Assembly (NCBI GenBank): GCA_033065855.1
Contig: JAVXUO010003173.1
Span: forward strand, 248,001 to 312,000
Source of the DNA: Escallonia rubra
Taxonomy: Eukaryota; Streptophyta; Magnoliopsida; Escalloniales; Escalloniaceae
Direction of reading: 5' to 3'
DNA: 64,000 bases
A program made the position numbers and the translations under genes. A model generated the notes under the pieces. It had not been told where the DNA came from. It searched no databases and saw nothing but the letters and a program-made list of their open reading frames with translations. Shown here piece by piece: positions 36,617 through 49,426 of the stretch. Position 1 is the first letter of the stretch. Every line of letters begins with the position of its first letter.

Positions 36617-38236
36617 TCGGTAACTACCGGTGCCAAATTTGAGATTCTGGAAATCCACGTGGGGCCTACTTTTATTGGAAGGAAAACGTTTAGGCCTCTG
36701 AGTCTCTGACACACCACGCCACATGTCCCTCGAAAGGGTGCTTCCCGCCAATAAATGCCCATCGGTTGCTTTAACGTGATCGGGTGGGCTGGAGACCAGG
36801 GTGGGTGAGCTCGTCTCATTCACTCTCGTTGCTCCATGTGCCGTGTTTGCCCAATAGGGTTACGAGGAGTTGGGGCGTTCGATTCCAGTTTGGCAACTTC
36901 ATCGATCTCTTTTCTCCAATTCATTTGATCGAGTTGAGTCGAGCAGAGCTGCGTTTAGTTCAAGCAACTAGTATTGTTTAAGCGGTTGGAATGAGCTAAT
37001 TCCAAAATCCGTCATCATTTTACCATGCAACTGATATGAAGCCTCAAGTTCTTACTGTGCTAGCTTTACAGTGAGCTGCATTACTAGAAATGTAACTTGA
37101 AAATAGCATTCAGATCTACCACATAGCAATCATATAAAGTTACTACATATAAGATAAGATGACTGTGATGATGAATACCGGTCGGTTGAATAAAAGCATT
37201 TGGGCCTGCAGTGCAGTGCACAGGACGGACTTGAAGTCTTGAACAAACCCTCCCTTTTTCTTTTCTCTTTTCACTTGAGAGACAGAGAGAGCGAGATGCT
37301 CCTTGGATCCTCGCATGGGTGCACCTGCCCCATCTCCACAAGGTTGTGCCGCGTGCAGCTCCATGTTTTCTGATGGTGACCACTGCAGAGCTTTTTGACC
37401 ATCCAACAAGAAATTGTACCCCTTTGATAAAGTCACTCAGATATGTAAACACGATCAGGAGTCACACCAGAGGAAAGATTATGCTGTCTTTAAACTTTTC
37501 ATGGCTCGGAGATGTTGTGTATGTGTGTAATATGAACCACGTACACACAATTTTAATCAAATCTTAGTTCTGACTTGTATGAAGCATAATACGCAACTCG
37601 CATCGTAATAGTGTACTGAGTAAAAAAATACTCTTTAATTCAGAAAAAGAATGTGACAATAAAGAGTTCATAAGATTGGTTAACATTTTGAACTGTGTTC
37701 GAGAGCTCTAACGGCTTTAAGAGCTCAAACGCAATATAGTTCCCACGGGACATCATAATCTTGTTTATTCAAGTTAAGATTTATTCATTATGGAGTATAA
37801 ATTTAGCCGAAACATCTTTATTTTCATAACTAAAAAGTGTTAAAAAAAATCAGCTTCTAACAATGCACGAGAATTCTGTCATTACTCCTTAAAGATGCCA
37901 GATTCAACTCACCAGTGGCATTTCTAACCAGAAGAGTTCATGAAAGGCCCTACTCATTGTACGGGAGGACAAAGCAATTTACCTAACAGCATAGTAAGGA
38001 CGGTTTTGGTTTCAATTTCAAGGTAAGTTTTCACCTCATTTATCTTTTGTGGTAGTTGCTGTTGTTTTCACTTATATTGCAGTTAGAAGAGGCCAAACCC
38101 CTTTTCAAGGCTTAAGGACAAAGTGTTCAAAATAGCCCCACCACACATCTTCCTCCGCTTACCTTTTAAAAGAACTACTTTCTCTTCACTCTGTATCTCA
38201 CTAATGCACTGAGAACTGGAGAAGCGAGTGAGAGAG
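36617..38236. other. Upstream region of the mannanase gene
   Basis: No gene recognised. A segment at 36640-37000 has higher GC content and resembles gene-proximal DNA. The last 100 bases before 38237 are pyrimidine-rich and probably include the 5' leader. No certain TATA box. Confidence 0.4.
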
Positions 38237-41090
38237 ATGAAGCAGTTGAATTTGGCACTTTTTCTTGCTCTTCTGATCCACCAACATGGTGTTTTCTTTG
38301 TTCATGTTGAGGCTGCTGGGAATGGTTTTATCACAACCAGAGGAGTCCATTTTATGCTGAATGGCAGTCCTTACTATGCCAATGGCTTTAATGCCTACTG
38401 GTTGATGTATATGGCTTCTGACCCCTCTCAGAGACCCAAAGTTTCGGCTGTATTTAAAGAAGCTGCTAGCCATGGCCTCACTCTTGCAAGAACTTGGGCT
38501 TTCAGTGATGCTGGTTACAGACCTTTACAATACTCCCCTGGCTCTTACAATGAACAGACGTTTAAGGTCTCCCTAATTCTCTTTTACTCTTAAGCTTATG
38601 TGTTTAATGTCTAGTTGATAATATAGCTGACCCTTTTTTTTTGTTTGGTTAAAAGGGGTTGGATTTTGTTGTAGCTGAGGCTAGAAGATTTGGAATAAAG
38701 CTCGTATTGAGTTTAGTGAACAACTATGACAGCATGGGGGGTAAGAAACAGTATGTGAACTGGGCCCGAAGTCAAGGCCAATACCTCACATCTGATGATG
38801 ATTTCTTTAGGAACCCTGTGGTCAAGGGTTTTTACAAGAACCATGTTAAGGTTAGTGGGAAATAGATTCTTGGACTCCATTGCAATTTGTTTCTATTATG
38901 AGATCTGGAAAGTATGAGATGTAATGTTGCTTTTATCTATTTTCTTTGTAGACTGTTCTTAACAGACATAACACATTTACTGGAGTCTTTTACAAGAATG
39001 ACCCAACAATCATGGCCTGGGAGCTCATGAATGAGCCCAGATGCACATCAGATTCATCAGGGAGGACAATTCAGGTTTAGCTTTGCTCTCTGTTAGTCAT
39101 GCTTCTTCACTCTTCAGACATTACTTTAATTAAATCTTCCGTGTTGATCCATTTTCTCCCTCATGATTTATCATTTCCTCTAATCACATTCTTGGAGTTT
39201 GATTTAATACAACTAAACTCGTAGGAGATCAGGACAAACTATTCCTTGCACCTTGTTATGACCGTTGTAACAAATATTTTATCTCGACCCTCGGTATTTA
39301 CTCGGCTTTTGATTCGGGACCCCCTTGCATCTATTAGTATGCATATAAACTTGGAAATGGCATCATGTAGTCATTAATTGTTTCTTAAAGTAGTCATTGA
39401 GTTGTTCGTTTTGGTATCATTACTCGTCATCCCCACTCACATGGGGCAGGCCCCCATAGGAAGTGTCACAATTAGCAAGGACCTTTATGCCATCTGCCAT
39501 TCCTTCATGTATGATCATTTCACATTTATTATAGAATGTGCACTGAATTTATTTCTTTGTTGCTTTTTCTGGCAGGCCTGGATAATGGAAATGGCTTCTC
39601 ATGTGAAGTCAATAGACAGGAATCACTTGCTCGAAGCTGGCTTAGAAGGATTTTATGGGCAAACAACACCTCAGAGGAAGAGCCTCAATCCTGGTTTTGA
39701 CATAGGAACTGACTTCATTGCTAACAATCGCATTCCTGGCGTTGATTTTGCAACTGTTCATTCCTACCCTGATCAATGGTAAATTCCCCCGTTATCATAC
39801 GGATACAGACACTTAAAATTCTGTTATTTTCTGCTTTAGACAAGATTTGAGCTAATCAGGTTGATCATATTGAGCTAAAACTGATTAATGAAGTTGGGCG
39901 AGATCCTTAGAGTAACCATTAGCAGTCTTTATGAGGTTCATTTGACCATTCGTCAAACTTTACGGGTTTGTTTAGGGGGATGATTGCAATTTAGTAAGTT
40001 GTATTTCAAAAGTCGTCCTCACTAATTGCTTGGCACCTTCATACATCACTAATTATGTTACCCTAAGCGGCTTTTACTGACCATTTTAGTGACCTTTAGC
40101 AGTAATTTTAATCTATGTTATATGTACTCTTCAAAATGCTTGAAGTACCCGTGTCGGACACTCGACACTTAGACATGGGTATGGGATATGTGTCCAAAAC
40201 ATCCCATCAAATATTCAACTAAGAACACAATCATAGTGTTTCTTTTAATTCGTTAATGCTTCAAGATGACCTCAGTTATAAATAAAAACGATATATGTAA
40301 CTTCAATTACCATGTAAACTAAGGAATAACTAAAAAAACAAGAATAGATAGAAATATTTTGCCGTGTCCCCGTGTCTTGGGTTTTGAAAAATAGATGAAT
40401 TCGACACTTGGACACGTATCCGACTTAGACACTCATACCGACATGTAACATAGAGACCTCTACGGTCGGTAGCAATAAATGTTGCGAAGTGTTACTTTAT
40501 CTTTGTTGGGGGAGGGGAAGGGAAGGGAAGGGAAGGGAAGGGGGGTTGGTTTCTAAGCATGCCATAGGTCAAAAGGATGTTTTATCATGCTATTAATATC
40601 TTCACTCAGATGTCTTACCTTATCGATGACCAGGCTATCCAGCTCAAATGATCAAAACCAACTCTCTTTTATGACCAATTGGCTCAACACTCACATTCAA
40701 GATGCACAATACATGCTTCGGAAGCCACTACTCATAACAGAATTTGGAAAATCTTGGAAAGATCCTGGTTTCAGCTCCTACCAGAGGGACATCATGTTCA
40801 ACACTGTCTACTACAAGGTGTATGCTTCAGCCAAGCGCGGCGGAGCTGCTGCCGGAGGGCTGTTCTGGCAACTTCTGACCGAAGGCATGGACTCTTTCCG
40901 GGATGGGTATGATGTAGTTCTGAGCCAGAGTCCCTCAACCGCAAATATAATTGCACAGCAGTCTCACAAGCTTTATCAAATCCGGAAAATATACGCAAGG
41001 ATGAGAAATATCGAGACATGGAAGAGGGCGAGGGCTGCAAGGAGGGCTCAATGGTTGGCTAGAAACAAGGGCAAGCGCATCGGACATTAA
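38237..41090 (+). CDS. Mannan endo-1,4-beta-mannosidase, GH5 family (five exons, 435 aa)
   Basis: Exons: 38237-38566, 38656-38850, 38952-39074, 39576-39778 and 40634-41090; junctions are GT-AG and in frame. Residues 1 to about 29 form a hydrophobic signal peptide, so the enzyme should be secreted to the cell wall. There it would cut internal beta-1,4 bonds of mannans. The GH5 (subfamily 7) fold is shown by [20 protein letters not shown], by WELMNEPR with the acid/base Glu203, and by LITEFGKS with the nucleophile Glu320. The C-terminus is basic ([10 protein letters not shown]...). ATG 38237 is preferred because it opens directly onto the signal peptide; an in-frame GTG nine bases upstream is not a plausible start. 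It most resembles the gene recalled as Arabidopsis MAN7 (At5g66460), which also fits its neighbours. It looks intact. Confidence 0.95.
40140..40455. repeat. Possible dispersed repeat in mannanase intron 4
   Basis: Bounded by related inverted phrases (ACCCGTGTCGGACACTCGAC near 40147 and CACTTGGACACGTATCCGAC near 40405). It may be a decayed inverted-repeat element; no target duplication was found. A short (GGGAA)n run lies further downstream at about 40508-40546. Confidence 0.35.
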
Positions 41091-41439
41091 AAAGGATGCA
41101 GTCCTTATAAGAAGTGTATGCCAAGTATTCTCCAGTTGAACTTCTTATGTTGTGAGGATATGCTGATAGATTGGTTTTCCTCTTAGAGATGAATGTCCTT
41201 TATCCAGGAGGGTCGCTAAATTATTAGTTTGAATAGCTTGTGAAACTATGAGACTAATACTTATTATACATGTAAGCTTCGTTTGTAAAACGGGCTCTTT
41301 TCAGATTCACCCACTTATAGCTGCCAACGCCTGGAAAATTGCAAAATTGTAAGAACTCCAGCAGAACTTTTGTAGCTTTGTAAGGTTTGACTGATACTGC
41401 AAGTTCAGAAATCCATGCATTGCTGTTGCTTATTTTATA

Positions 41440-41701
41440 CTCCATCCATTCCAAGAAGGTTAGATCATTTCTTTTTGGATCACTTTTCAAATTAAGAAAT
41501 ATTATGTATGTATTTTTTTATGTTTCCCTTTCTTATATTTTTTTTCCCCACATTTAATTTTCAATCAACCTATTTTTCTCTCTACTGATTCACTTTTTTT
41601 TTTTTTTTCTCTCTTTGGGGTAGAACGAGAAACTCATAAAATATACTAGTAACTTATACTCTGCAAGTAAAACACGATCAATCAACTAGGGACGGAAAGA
41701 G
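41440..41701. mobile_element. Stowaway-type MITE
   Basis: CTCCATCCATTCCAAGAAGG at the left and the reverse of GGGACGGAAAGAG at the right are variants of the CTCCCTCCGTCCC Stowaway terminus, flanked by TA. Length is 262 bases. It lies about 350 bases after the mannanase stop codon. Confidence 0.75.
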
Positions 41702-42536
41702 TAATAGTGGACTTGAACCGATAAACCAGTTTTCATTGATTGTAGTCAAGTCAGAGAGCAAATCGCACCATGTATGCAATCTTGCCGGCCTAGCCAATGT
41801 ACATTGGTGAGAGGTTGTTGGTCTAATGGTTTCGGTTTTAGAGATGAAAGGTCGGCAAATGAGCTTAGCAGCATCACCACTGCCACCTCCCAACCGCTGT
41901 GCGCCCCTCATGGTCATTGGAGGTCCGAAACTCAGCCCTTCAAGTCGTGCATGTGATTAATTAAAGTGCCGGGATCCATTCTGCCATTCTCCAAGTGAGA
42001 TTCTGGAACTCAACCCTCCACACGAAGAATCTCGTTGGACTCGATTAAAAGGTGCAAAAGAGAAGAGCTACATGGAGTGTGGAGACTGGAGATGAAGCAA
42101 ACCGTTATGCATACAGGTGCTGTCGCAAGTAGGAAATATGCGTTAGAGTGAACCAGCACCCACAAAATTCAGTGGAAGAACTCGAAGGATTCCTCTCCCA
42201 AACAACAAACCAATTTTTTAGAAGGGAGGAGACCATATGCCCTGTTTTGCTCGGACTATCAGGATATGCTGCATCTCTTTGATACTTAAGCAGAGGATTT
42301 TGAACCAATTTTTAGCTTAATGTGCCTGCCATCTTTTCGTGACGGCATGAGCTTGTTGTCGTTAGAGGTTCGGTCCGGTAAATTTGTGGCAGATCTAAGA
42401 CAGACAGGGAATATTGTTACGAATTCCAAGTACACTTCATAGAAATTTCTCTCTGTTACTAATCTTCCAGAGAAACTCCTGTAGGTACAAAACAATTGCT
42501 GGTCAGTGCATGGTTAAATCAGTATATTTACAAAGC
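41702..42536. other. Space between the convergent mannanase and phosphatase genes
   Basis: No gene recognised. The 3' part should hold the 3' untranslated region of the minus-strand phosphatase gene. Confidence 0.4.
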
Positions 42537-45500
42537 TCAATTATCATCATTAACCCAATACCGAATGACGTATAAAATGAAGCCCAGACAAAATCCCGCA
42601 GCTCCCAGAACAACAACTGCTCGAACCCACAAATGGGATATAAAGGCCTTTAGAACAATTGCATCCCAAGACCAAAACCAGAAAATGGCAAAAACGGATC
42701 CCAGCACAGCACCCACGACCACTTGGCTAGCTGTATGAAGTTGTTGTGACACCCTTAGCCATGACTGTAAAATGTAACATCACAACATAAGCTTCAATTT
42801 TTAATGAAAAGATAACCAGGATGTGAAACGAACTGTTGAAAAACAAACAAAATAGAATGATGCAGCACATCTACTTTAGTGGACATTAAGGATTAATCCA
42901 CTGCACAGGCTCTTGCCACTGCAGGGTTCTGGGGAGGGCTTGACGAGCATGAGCCTTGCCTCTGCTTTGTACAGAGGATGGGTCCTTGTTCCAAACCCAG
43001 AATAGGTGATTGGCACATCAGCAAATACAACAGAATACTTCTATTTACGTTCTGATACAATACATATGTGAAAGAAGTCTTACTTTCAACCTCTAGTAAG
43101 AGAACCAGCTCTCAGTTACAAATTACGGTAAAGAAAAATTAGTGTATCATAGTACCTATAAACATAGTTAATTTCTTCTTTCCTAAACCTCTTTGGCGAG
43201 TTTCAGTGGCAGACTTATTGTCTTCTACTAACACGATCATTCCTAAGTCGAAATAATAGGTTTTGAAACTTCTTGACCATTTGTGAAAGGTACAGGGAAA
43301 CCAGAGATCTAAGGAAGAACAAGAAACTCTTTGTACACTTGTTCATTAGGATGCTAGAGGCATCTTATGTCTCTGTGCAGTTTAGTATGCATTTCATGTT
43401 ATATGGTCATATATACAGTCAATATTGAGTGTAATACCTTCTACTGTTTTTGAGTACCTATGTAGCAACAATAATGTTAAGCATGACATACATTGTTGGG
43501 CCCATATCCCTAAAAGTTTAAGTTTTTAGAGCAACTAGTTATTTAGCATGGTATCAGAGCTCTTGTTACGCAAGATATTGGGTTCGACTCTTCCTGCTTA
43601 CATTTTCGGCCCTCCTTTTATGATAGTGCAATACCTCGCTGATTTGTGCATTTGGTGGTGGTGCAACTTCACTTGTTTCTCATTGATTTGTCCTTCTATG
43701 TGCAATAGGAGGCTTGCACGTGAGAGGGAGTGTCAATCATGATATACATTGTTGGTTACTTAACAGATACAGTTCATGATTATAAAATTTCAGGAGTGAT
43801 GATAGGGATCCCAGCTTTAAGTCCCAAAAATTGTTTCCAAAAATGATGTGTTTGAATATCCAACTTTTTTGAAGACTGTTTGATATTGCAGTTCGCTTTT
43901 TGCATTTATTTCAAAATTGTCACTACCACATCATTTGAGAACCAACTTTTATGACTAAGGTTAAGATCTATATCCATATTCTATTTGTGGACTAAAGATG
44001 GCAGTAGGATGGGGCAATCAGGAGCTTAGATGCACGAGGCCTGACTGGTCATGGTAGCCGGGTTCAGGTTGGAACAAGAGTCCCCAAGTGTACGACACCA
44101 AAAAAGGGTTACACGTCCTGTCCTAAATTCCCAGTAAGGGAGAAAAATAACTTAAATATAATATATCTGCTATATTCAAACATTAAATACTGTAAAGCAT
44201 AATCATATCCTAGCCAACCTCTTAAAGTCTCAATTCTAGGTGTCACCAAATGGCTCTCTCATCTTGTAAAGCACCAATAAAGACCCAAAAAAGGTACAAG
44301 ATATCAAAAGAGAACGGTTTCAAGAGAGGGAAGTTTGAAGGTCTTGAGTTGACTTCAGCCAAGATTACCTCGTTTGACAGTTGATGTAAGAGGATGAGAC
44401 TCGGATCCACTTCTGTGTCTTGTTGATCCCCTATAATCCCCATTAAGATTTGGAAATTTTTGGCATCGCAAGCCCTTTCTTTATGGTACAGTTTTAAGTT
44501 CAGTCAAAAGCTGAAACATATATCGACCATATTGGCAAGGCTCAAATTTAAAGCTACAGAACATCACTTTTATTTCACTTCTATGCACTTCAAGCCAAGA
44601 GACTTTAAGTGTTAACCTTAACACTTCACCTAGAGTTAAGGATGATTTACATGTCGTTTGATTACAGACACCAGGAACGGTAAAGTATGTTCATAGGAAT
44701 GAGTTAAATCAGTTATGGCAAGTGTAGACTTTACTGCTGGAATAACTACTCCCTCTGTCCCAATATATTGATATGTTTTCCTTTTCGGGCTGTCCCAAAA
44801 AAATCAATCACTTTCTAATCTAAATTAGGAAAGTTTTAATTGGTGTTTCCCCTTTCTGTCATTCTTCTAATTTTGCGTTGTTTAGCCTCTCTCAGACTCT
44901 CAGTTTAACCCACCACCTATTAACTTTTCTCTCTCCTCTCCTCTAAACTACATCCTCCCTCCTTCCACCAAAACAACAACCCACTCCAAGTTAGTACTTT
45001 GACCACCACAGTTGTCGATGCCGTCTTCTTTGACCACCACCAGCCGTTGTCAATGGTTGTCAACATTGTCGCCATCGTCCGTTTTACCACCAATGCCCCG
45101 TTGCCAGTCTTTTATACCACCATTTACCCATCAACTTACTTCGTAGCTACAACAAATTAGCATCAAACCTTGATCTAATTTCTGATTTTTTAAAGGTTTT
45201 ACAGATTTTTGCATTTTGAATTGTATTGTTTGTTACATCATCTGGTTTCCATATTGATTTAGTCAAGAATTTATATGAAAGTTTAAGATGGGTGGTGATG
45301 TTAGGGTGGTGTTTGATTGAGATACCGGTGATAGTTGCAGGTGGTTGTTTGAGTCTGCGAAGAAGCCACCGCGGTGGGCGAGGTGGTGTTCGCTGAGCAT
45401 TCGCCTAGTCGAAGTGGGCAGTCGCCATGCGTGCGCCTAGTCGAGGTGGGCATTCAACGGGCATCCCCTCAAGATCAGCCTGCCTCTTTCCTAACCTTTT

Positions 45501-48500
45501 CAACTACAGTGACCATCTTCTACCCTCTTTCTCTTTCTTTACTCCTCTCTCTTGTTTCTATGGTTTCTGATTCATGATTTTATTTACTGCTCTCTCTTGT
45601 TTCCATGGTTTCTGGTTCATGGTTTCAAATCATGATGCGATGGTAGCCTTTCAGTTTGTTCATCATGGTGGTGTGGCGGTATTTATCGCCAATGGTAGTC
45701 ATTCAATCTCTCCGTGGCATGGTTTCTGATTCATGGGTCCCAATGTTAATTCTAGATTTTCACTGTTGTGACCCTTTGTACCCCAATCTGGTGAATTTTA
45801 GTGTTCAAATCACAGATGATGATAAGAGTTTTTAATCTGCAAATAAGCTCAACACCAAGTTAAAACCAATTGAAAAAAAAAAAAGAGAGGAAAAAGAGTT
45901 AGAAAACAACTTAAGAACTGAAAGTGTGAACCAGAATCCATGGCGAGATGTGAAGTTGGCCGTGAGAGAAGTCCGGGAAATTAACTTTGGGCTTAAAACT
46001 TTTTACTCAAAAAGCTCACTCTATCCTAAGGACATAACAGGCAACTAAAAAATATGACCACTTAACTAAATAAACATGTAAAGTCAAAATGGTGCAACTT
46101 TTTTGCGACGGAGGGAGTATATTCTAACTAGAATGACTCAATTTATGTACTTGCGTCATGTAGCTTAAAATCCATGTAATTACACATCTTGAAGGTAACA
46201 TAAGTTCTTCATTATGAAGTCGTTTCTTCTTTAATTTATTAGCTGTATCGACTATTAGTTGTTCATAACAATTCAGGAAAAAGACATAATAGTAACTTTT
46301 ATGAATTTTCATCACTATAAGAAAGATTCCATGGTATTACGTACAAGATATGATCCAAGTGCTAAGAGAAGGCCGGTAAGAGCTACAGTAAGTCCATTCA
46401 GCCCAAGCCATTCCACCACTGTGATATCAAGTGAAAAAAATATATCAGCCAACCTAAACATATACATAAATAAAAGGGAAATCATAAGCAGTACACTTGT
46501 ATTTACTAACTAGAGGAACAGAAAAATAGAACATCCTAAACGATAACAAAATTCCTACACACGGCCCTCTCTGTTTCCAACCTAATGTGCTTAGCCGGCT
46601 CATGGAATGGAAAAATTGCATGAAGCGGAAAAAGGAGATAAGGAGATTTAAAAGACGGCAGAAACTTTAAGAGATACCATTAGGCAGTAGCAAATTTTAT
46701 ATTCTTTCCACAAGAGGCAGGTCTAGATTGAAATGATTACAAAACATATTGCACACTTTTATTATAGTAGCACTCTGAACATCGACAAACCATAATTTGA
46801 ATCGAAGAATCAAATCCAAGGATATTAATCCTATCTCAATCTAATTGTCTAACTACAAAGAGATGAAGGAAAATTTTACTTGAAACAATCACGAACACGA
46901 CAGCAAAGAAGATGGATTGTGCATGCGAAGATGGCATCCCCGGGCCAGATCCCAAGGTAGAAACAGGTCGCTCCTGGTTTACTATCTGCTTCAGAGTATT
47001 TGACAACCCGGCGTTTAGCACAGAACCTGAAGCAGCCCATAATGCTTCAGCGTCATGCCTCCAGAGAATTGCTGTGCTAAAAAGTGCAGCCACCAGCCAC
47101 TTGCTCTACATTAAAAAGAATAGTTTCTGAGGAAAGAGAGTTTGTGCCAACACGGAAAGAAATTACAGCACACATATTTCTGAGATGCAAAAAACTTGGG
47201 GTTTGCAATTCTAATTAGAGAAATCAGTGCAATGTAAGTAAACTTATGGACAAAGTTTCAAAATGTTGGACGATTTACTCAGCGATTGGCATATATATAG
47301 CAAGAAGAAATGCCACTACGTGAAACAGATAAATTTGATGAAAGCAATGATACAACTTGAATAAAACTAGCTGTAAAGGCAATGGACAGAGTAAAGAGAG
47401 GCGAAGTATTTAAAGTATGTCAAGGATTGAAATAAGGAGCAAGTAAGTACGTTGATTGATTATATAGCACTCCCCTAGATTGTGTTGAAAGAATGATAAC
47501 TAGGTCCAGGACTACAAGGCCACCACAGATGCAAAAGGAATATATGAAATGGCATGTACATTCATGCAGAAACTCTTTGGTCAGTTTGTCAACTGGGTCT
47601 GAAATAGAATCATCTCGAGTGTTATATCTCGTATAGTTGTATTACTTCCACGTTTGATAAATCAGAAGCTGACACAGTAAGCATGTAGGCACCATCAGAG
47701 ACTAGCATAAGACTCCAATAAATGCAGCACAGACTAAATTGCCAAGTTGAGACATTTTTCACATTACAAAGGGCAAGGAAAATCATTGTTGACGGTTTCA
47801 AGATTTCTTGCAAGCCTTACTGGATATGTATGGACCAGTTGTAGAAATTAATCATTAAACAACTGAAGAACGAATAACAATATAATCTCAAAGCACTTCA
47901 TAAAAATTAGGAGAAGAAAAGAAGCACACGTCAAACATAATTTTGTATATGCTTTTAAATGATTTCTTTGCTTAACATCTATTTCTCAAGTTCATGATAT
48001 AATCTTCTAATTTTCGACACAAGCCACTTCCATTTTTTTCAGAAGGTAATTCTCATAAAATTATGATTTGACTCTGCAAAAATTCTTTGTTCTATTCCCA
48101 ATTCATGCTTCTAGCTTCTATCGTGCTTAGTTTTTGCTTCAATTCCCTTGGTTTTAACTTTAGAAGGCTCCCGCCACTACACCAGGCTCGTGCAGAGTGC
48201 AAGGAGGATCAGATGTGTGCAACCTTACCCCAGCTCACGTGGAGAGGAGGTTCCTGTAATTTGAAGCAGTGTCAGGTCACAATGGAGCATCCATCCTTCT
48301 AGCCAAACTGCAATTACTAATTCAACTATAGTAATGCTAGTCATGACTCTTCAAATTTATTTCTTTACTTCTTTAACAACATAGTGGAAAGGGCTCAACA
48401 TCCTCTTTGACGAGGGGAACAAGCCTTCAACCACCCCACTAAGCTGACTCTTCACATTTATTTCTTCCCATCAGAATACTAGTAAAAGAAAACTTCTCCT

Positions 48501-48934
48501 AATGGCATTTTCAAGGAAGCGATAGATATTATAAGTCCACTAAAACTATATCTTTCTTCCTTAAACATAAAATGCCACAGTTAACACACATACAAGATAC
48601 TCTGCAGTGACATGTTTAAAAAGGAAACATCACTAACCAGTCGATTAAGCGTGGACTCGAGTCCAGTAGCTACTACAACACTAGGCCGAAACTCAGAAGA
48701 CCCATCCATCAAAACTTCCTGTTCAAAAGCCCTGACACCTTCATCCCTTGAACTGCCCTTAAGCTCGCGCGTTTTAACCGACTCCGTTATTGTATCGATA
48801 CACCAAGATCTGTTCACGAAATTCTTTCGGAAATAAACCAATTTCGAGGTGGGATATGCCGAACAAGAAACGAGTTTTGAAGACAAGGTGAGAATAGTGG
48901 TGGGTCCGTTAAAAATGGCGGTCGCCGGAGACAT
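42537..48934 (-). CDS. Lipid phosphate phosphatase epsilon, chloroplast type (four exons, 274 aa)
   Basis: Minus-strand exons: 48934-48638, 47105-46880, 46418-46345 and 42764-42537; junctions are GT-AG and in frame. The first 90 or so residues resemble a plastid transit peptide. A PAP2-type phosphatase domain follows, with K138...R145-P146, PSSH (157-160) and R203...H209. His160 and His209 match the usual catalytic pair. Several hydrophobic segments (VVEWLGLNGLTVALTGLLLA and others) suggest an integral membrane protein. The family dephosphorylates phosphatidic acid to diacylglycerol, which in plastids feeds galactolipid synthesis. The start is the first ATG in a frame that stays open upstream. 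Intron 3 (3.6 kb) holds two transposons. A Mutator-like element lies 324 bases upstream of the ATG. The counterpart recalled in Arabidopsis is LPPE2 (At5g66450). Confidence 0.93.
43475..43757 (+). mobile_element. Miniature LTR element remnant (SMART/TRIM-like)
   Basis: A 74-base left LTR candidate runs from TGTTAAGCATGACATACATT to ...TTTAGCA (43475-43548). It is followed at once by TGGTATCAGAGC (43549-43560), the initiator tRNA-Met primer site. After about 180 bases come a purine tract, GTGAGAGGGAG, and a partial second LTR, TGTCAATCATGATATACATT (43731-43757). The right LTR is incomplete. It lies in intron 3 of the phosphatase gene, antisense to it. Confidence 0.65.
44749..46117. mobile_element. 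Long Stowaway/Tc1-mariner-like element
   Basis: The left end CTCCCTCTGTCCCAATATAT and the reverse of the right end, CTCCCTCCGTCGCAAAAAAG, are Stowaway-type termini flanked by TA. At 1369 bases it is much longer than a usual Stowaway MITE. No transposase motif is visible; the interior includes CACC/GTTG-rich sequence of unknown origin. It sits in intron 3 of the phosphatase gene. Confidence 0.7.
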
Positions 48935-49426
48935 TTTGGTGCGCGATTGTGAGTTCAGTGGACAAGCAGAAGGGGCATGAGTTAAACGGTAGGGTAGTGA
49001 GTAAGGACTTGTTAACCAGAGGAGACGAGACGGTTGCCATTTTAAAGAGATGGTGGGTGGTGGACTAAAATAAAAAAAGATTGGGAAGTCGGTATAGGCA
49101 CTGATTGGCAGGGAAAGATCCAAGTAATGGCATCTTGACAGCCCTAATCTGCATTGTTACAGAATCTCAATTTCTAATTAAGGCTAAGTTTGTTCTTCCT
49201 TAATTACTAAATAAAAGGGTGCATGTTTCTATTTTGGTAGCCACTTGGCAAATTAAAGGAATAATTACACATAAAAACCATATAGTTTGAGGCTACGTAC
49301 GCATTTCACCTTACTTTTTTAATTTTTGCGCTATTAATTTTACTGTTCATTAATTTGTGCTTAATTTATAAATTGACAGTTTGGAGTCCAATTTCTTGGA
49401 CACCCATTAATATTGCAGGGTCCAAC

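Noticed and set aside
36385..36823. Minus-strand frames rich in Gly, Pro and Ala
   Set aside because: They are produced by the GGCCCGG-rich end of a hAT element.
48612..48836. Plus-strand frame opposite phosphatase exon 1
   Set aside because: It is a shadow of the real minus-strand exon, whose translation and splice junctions fit the phosphatase family.
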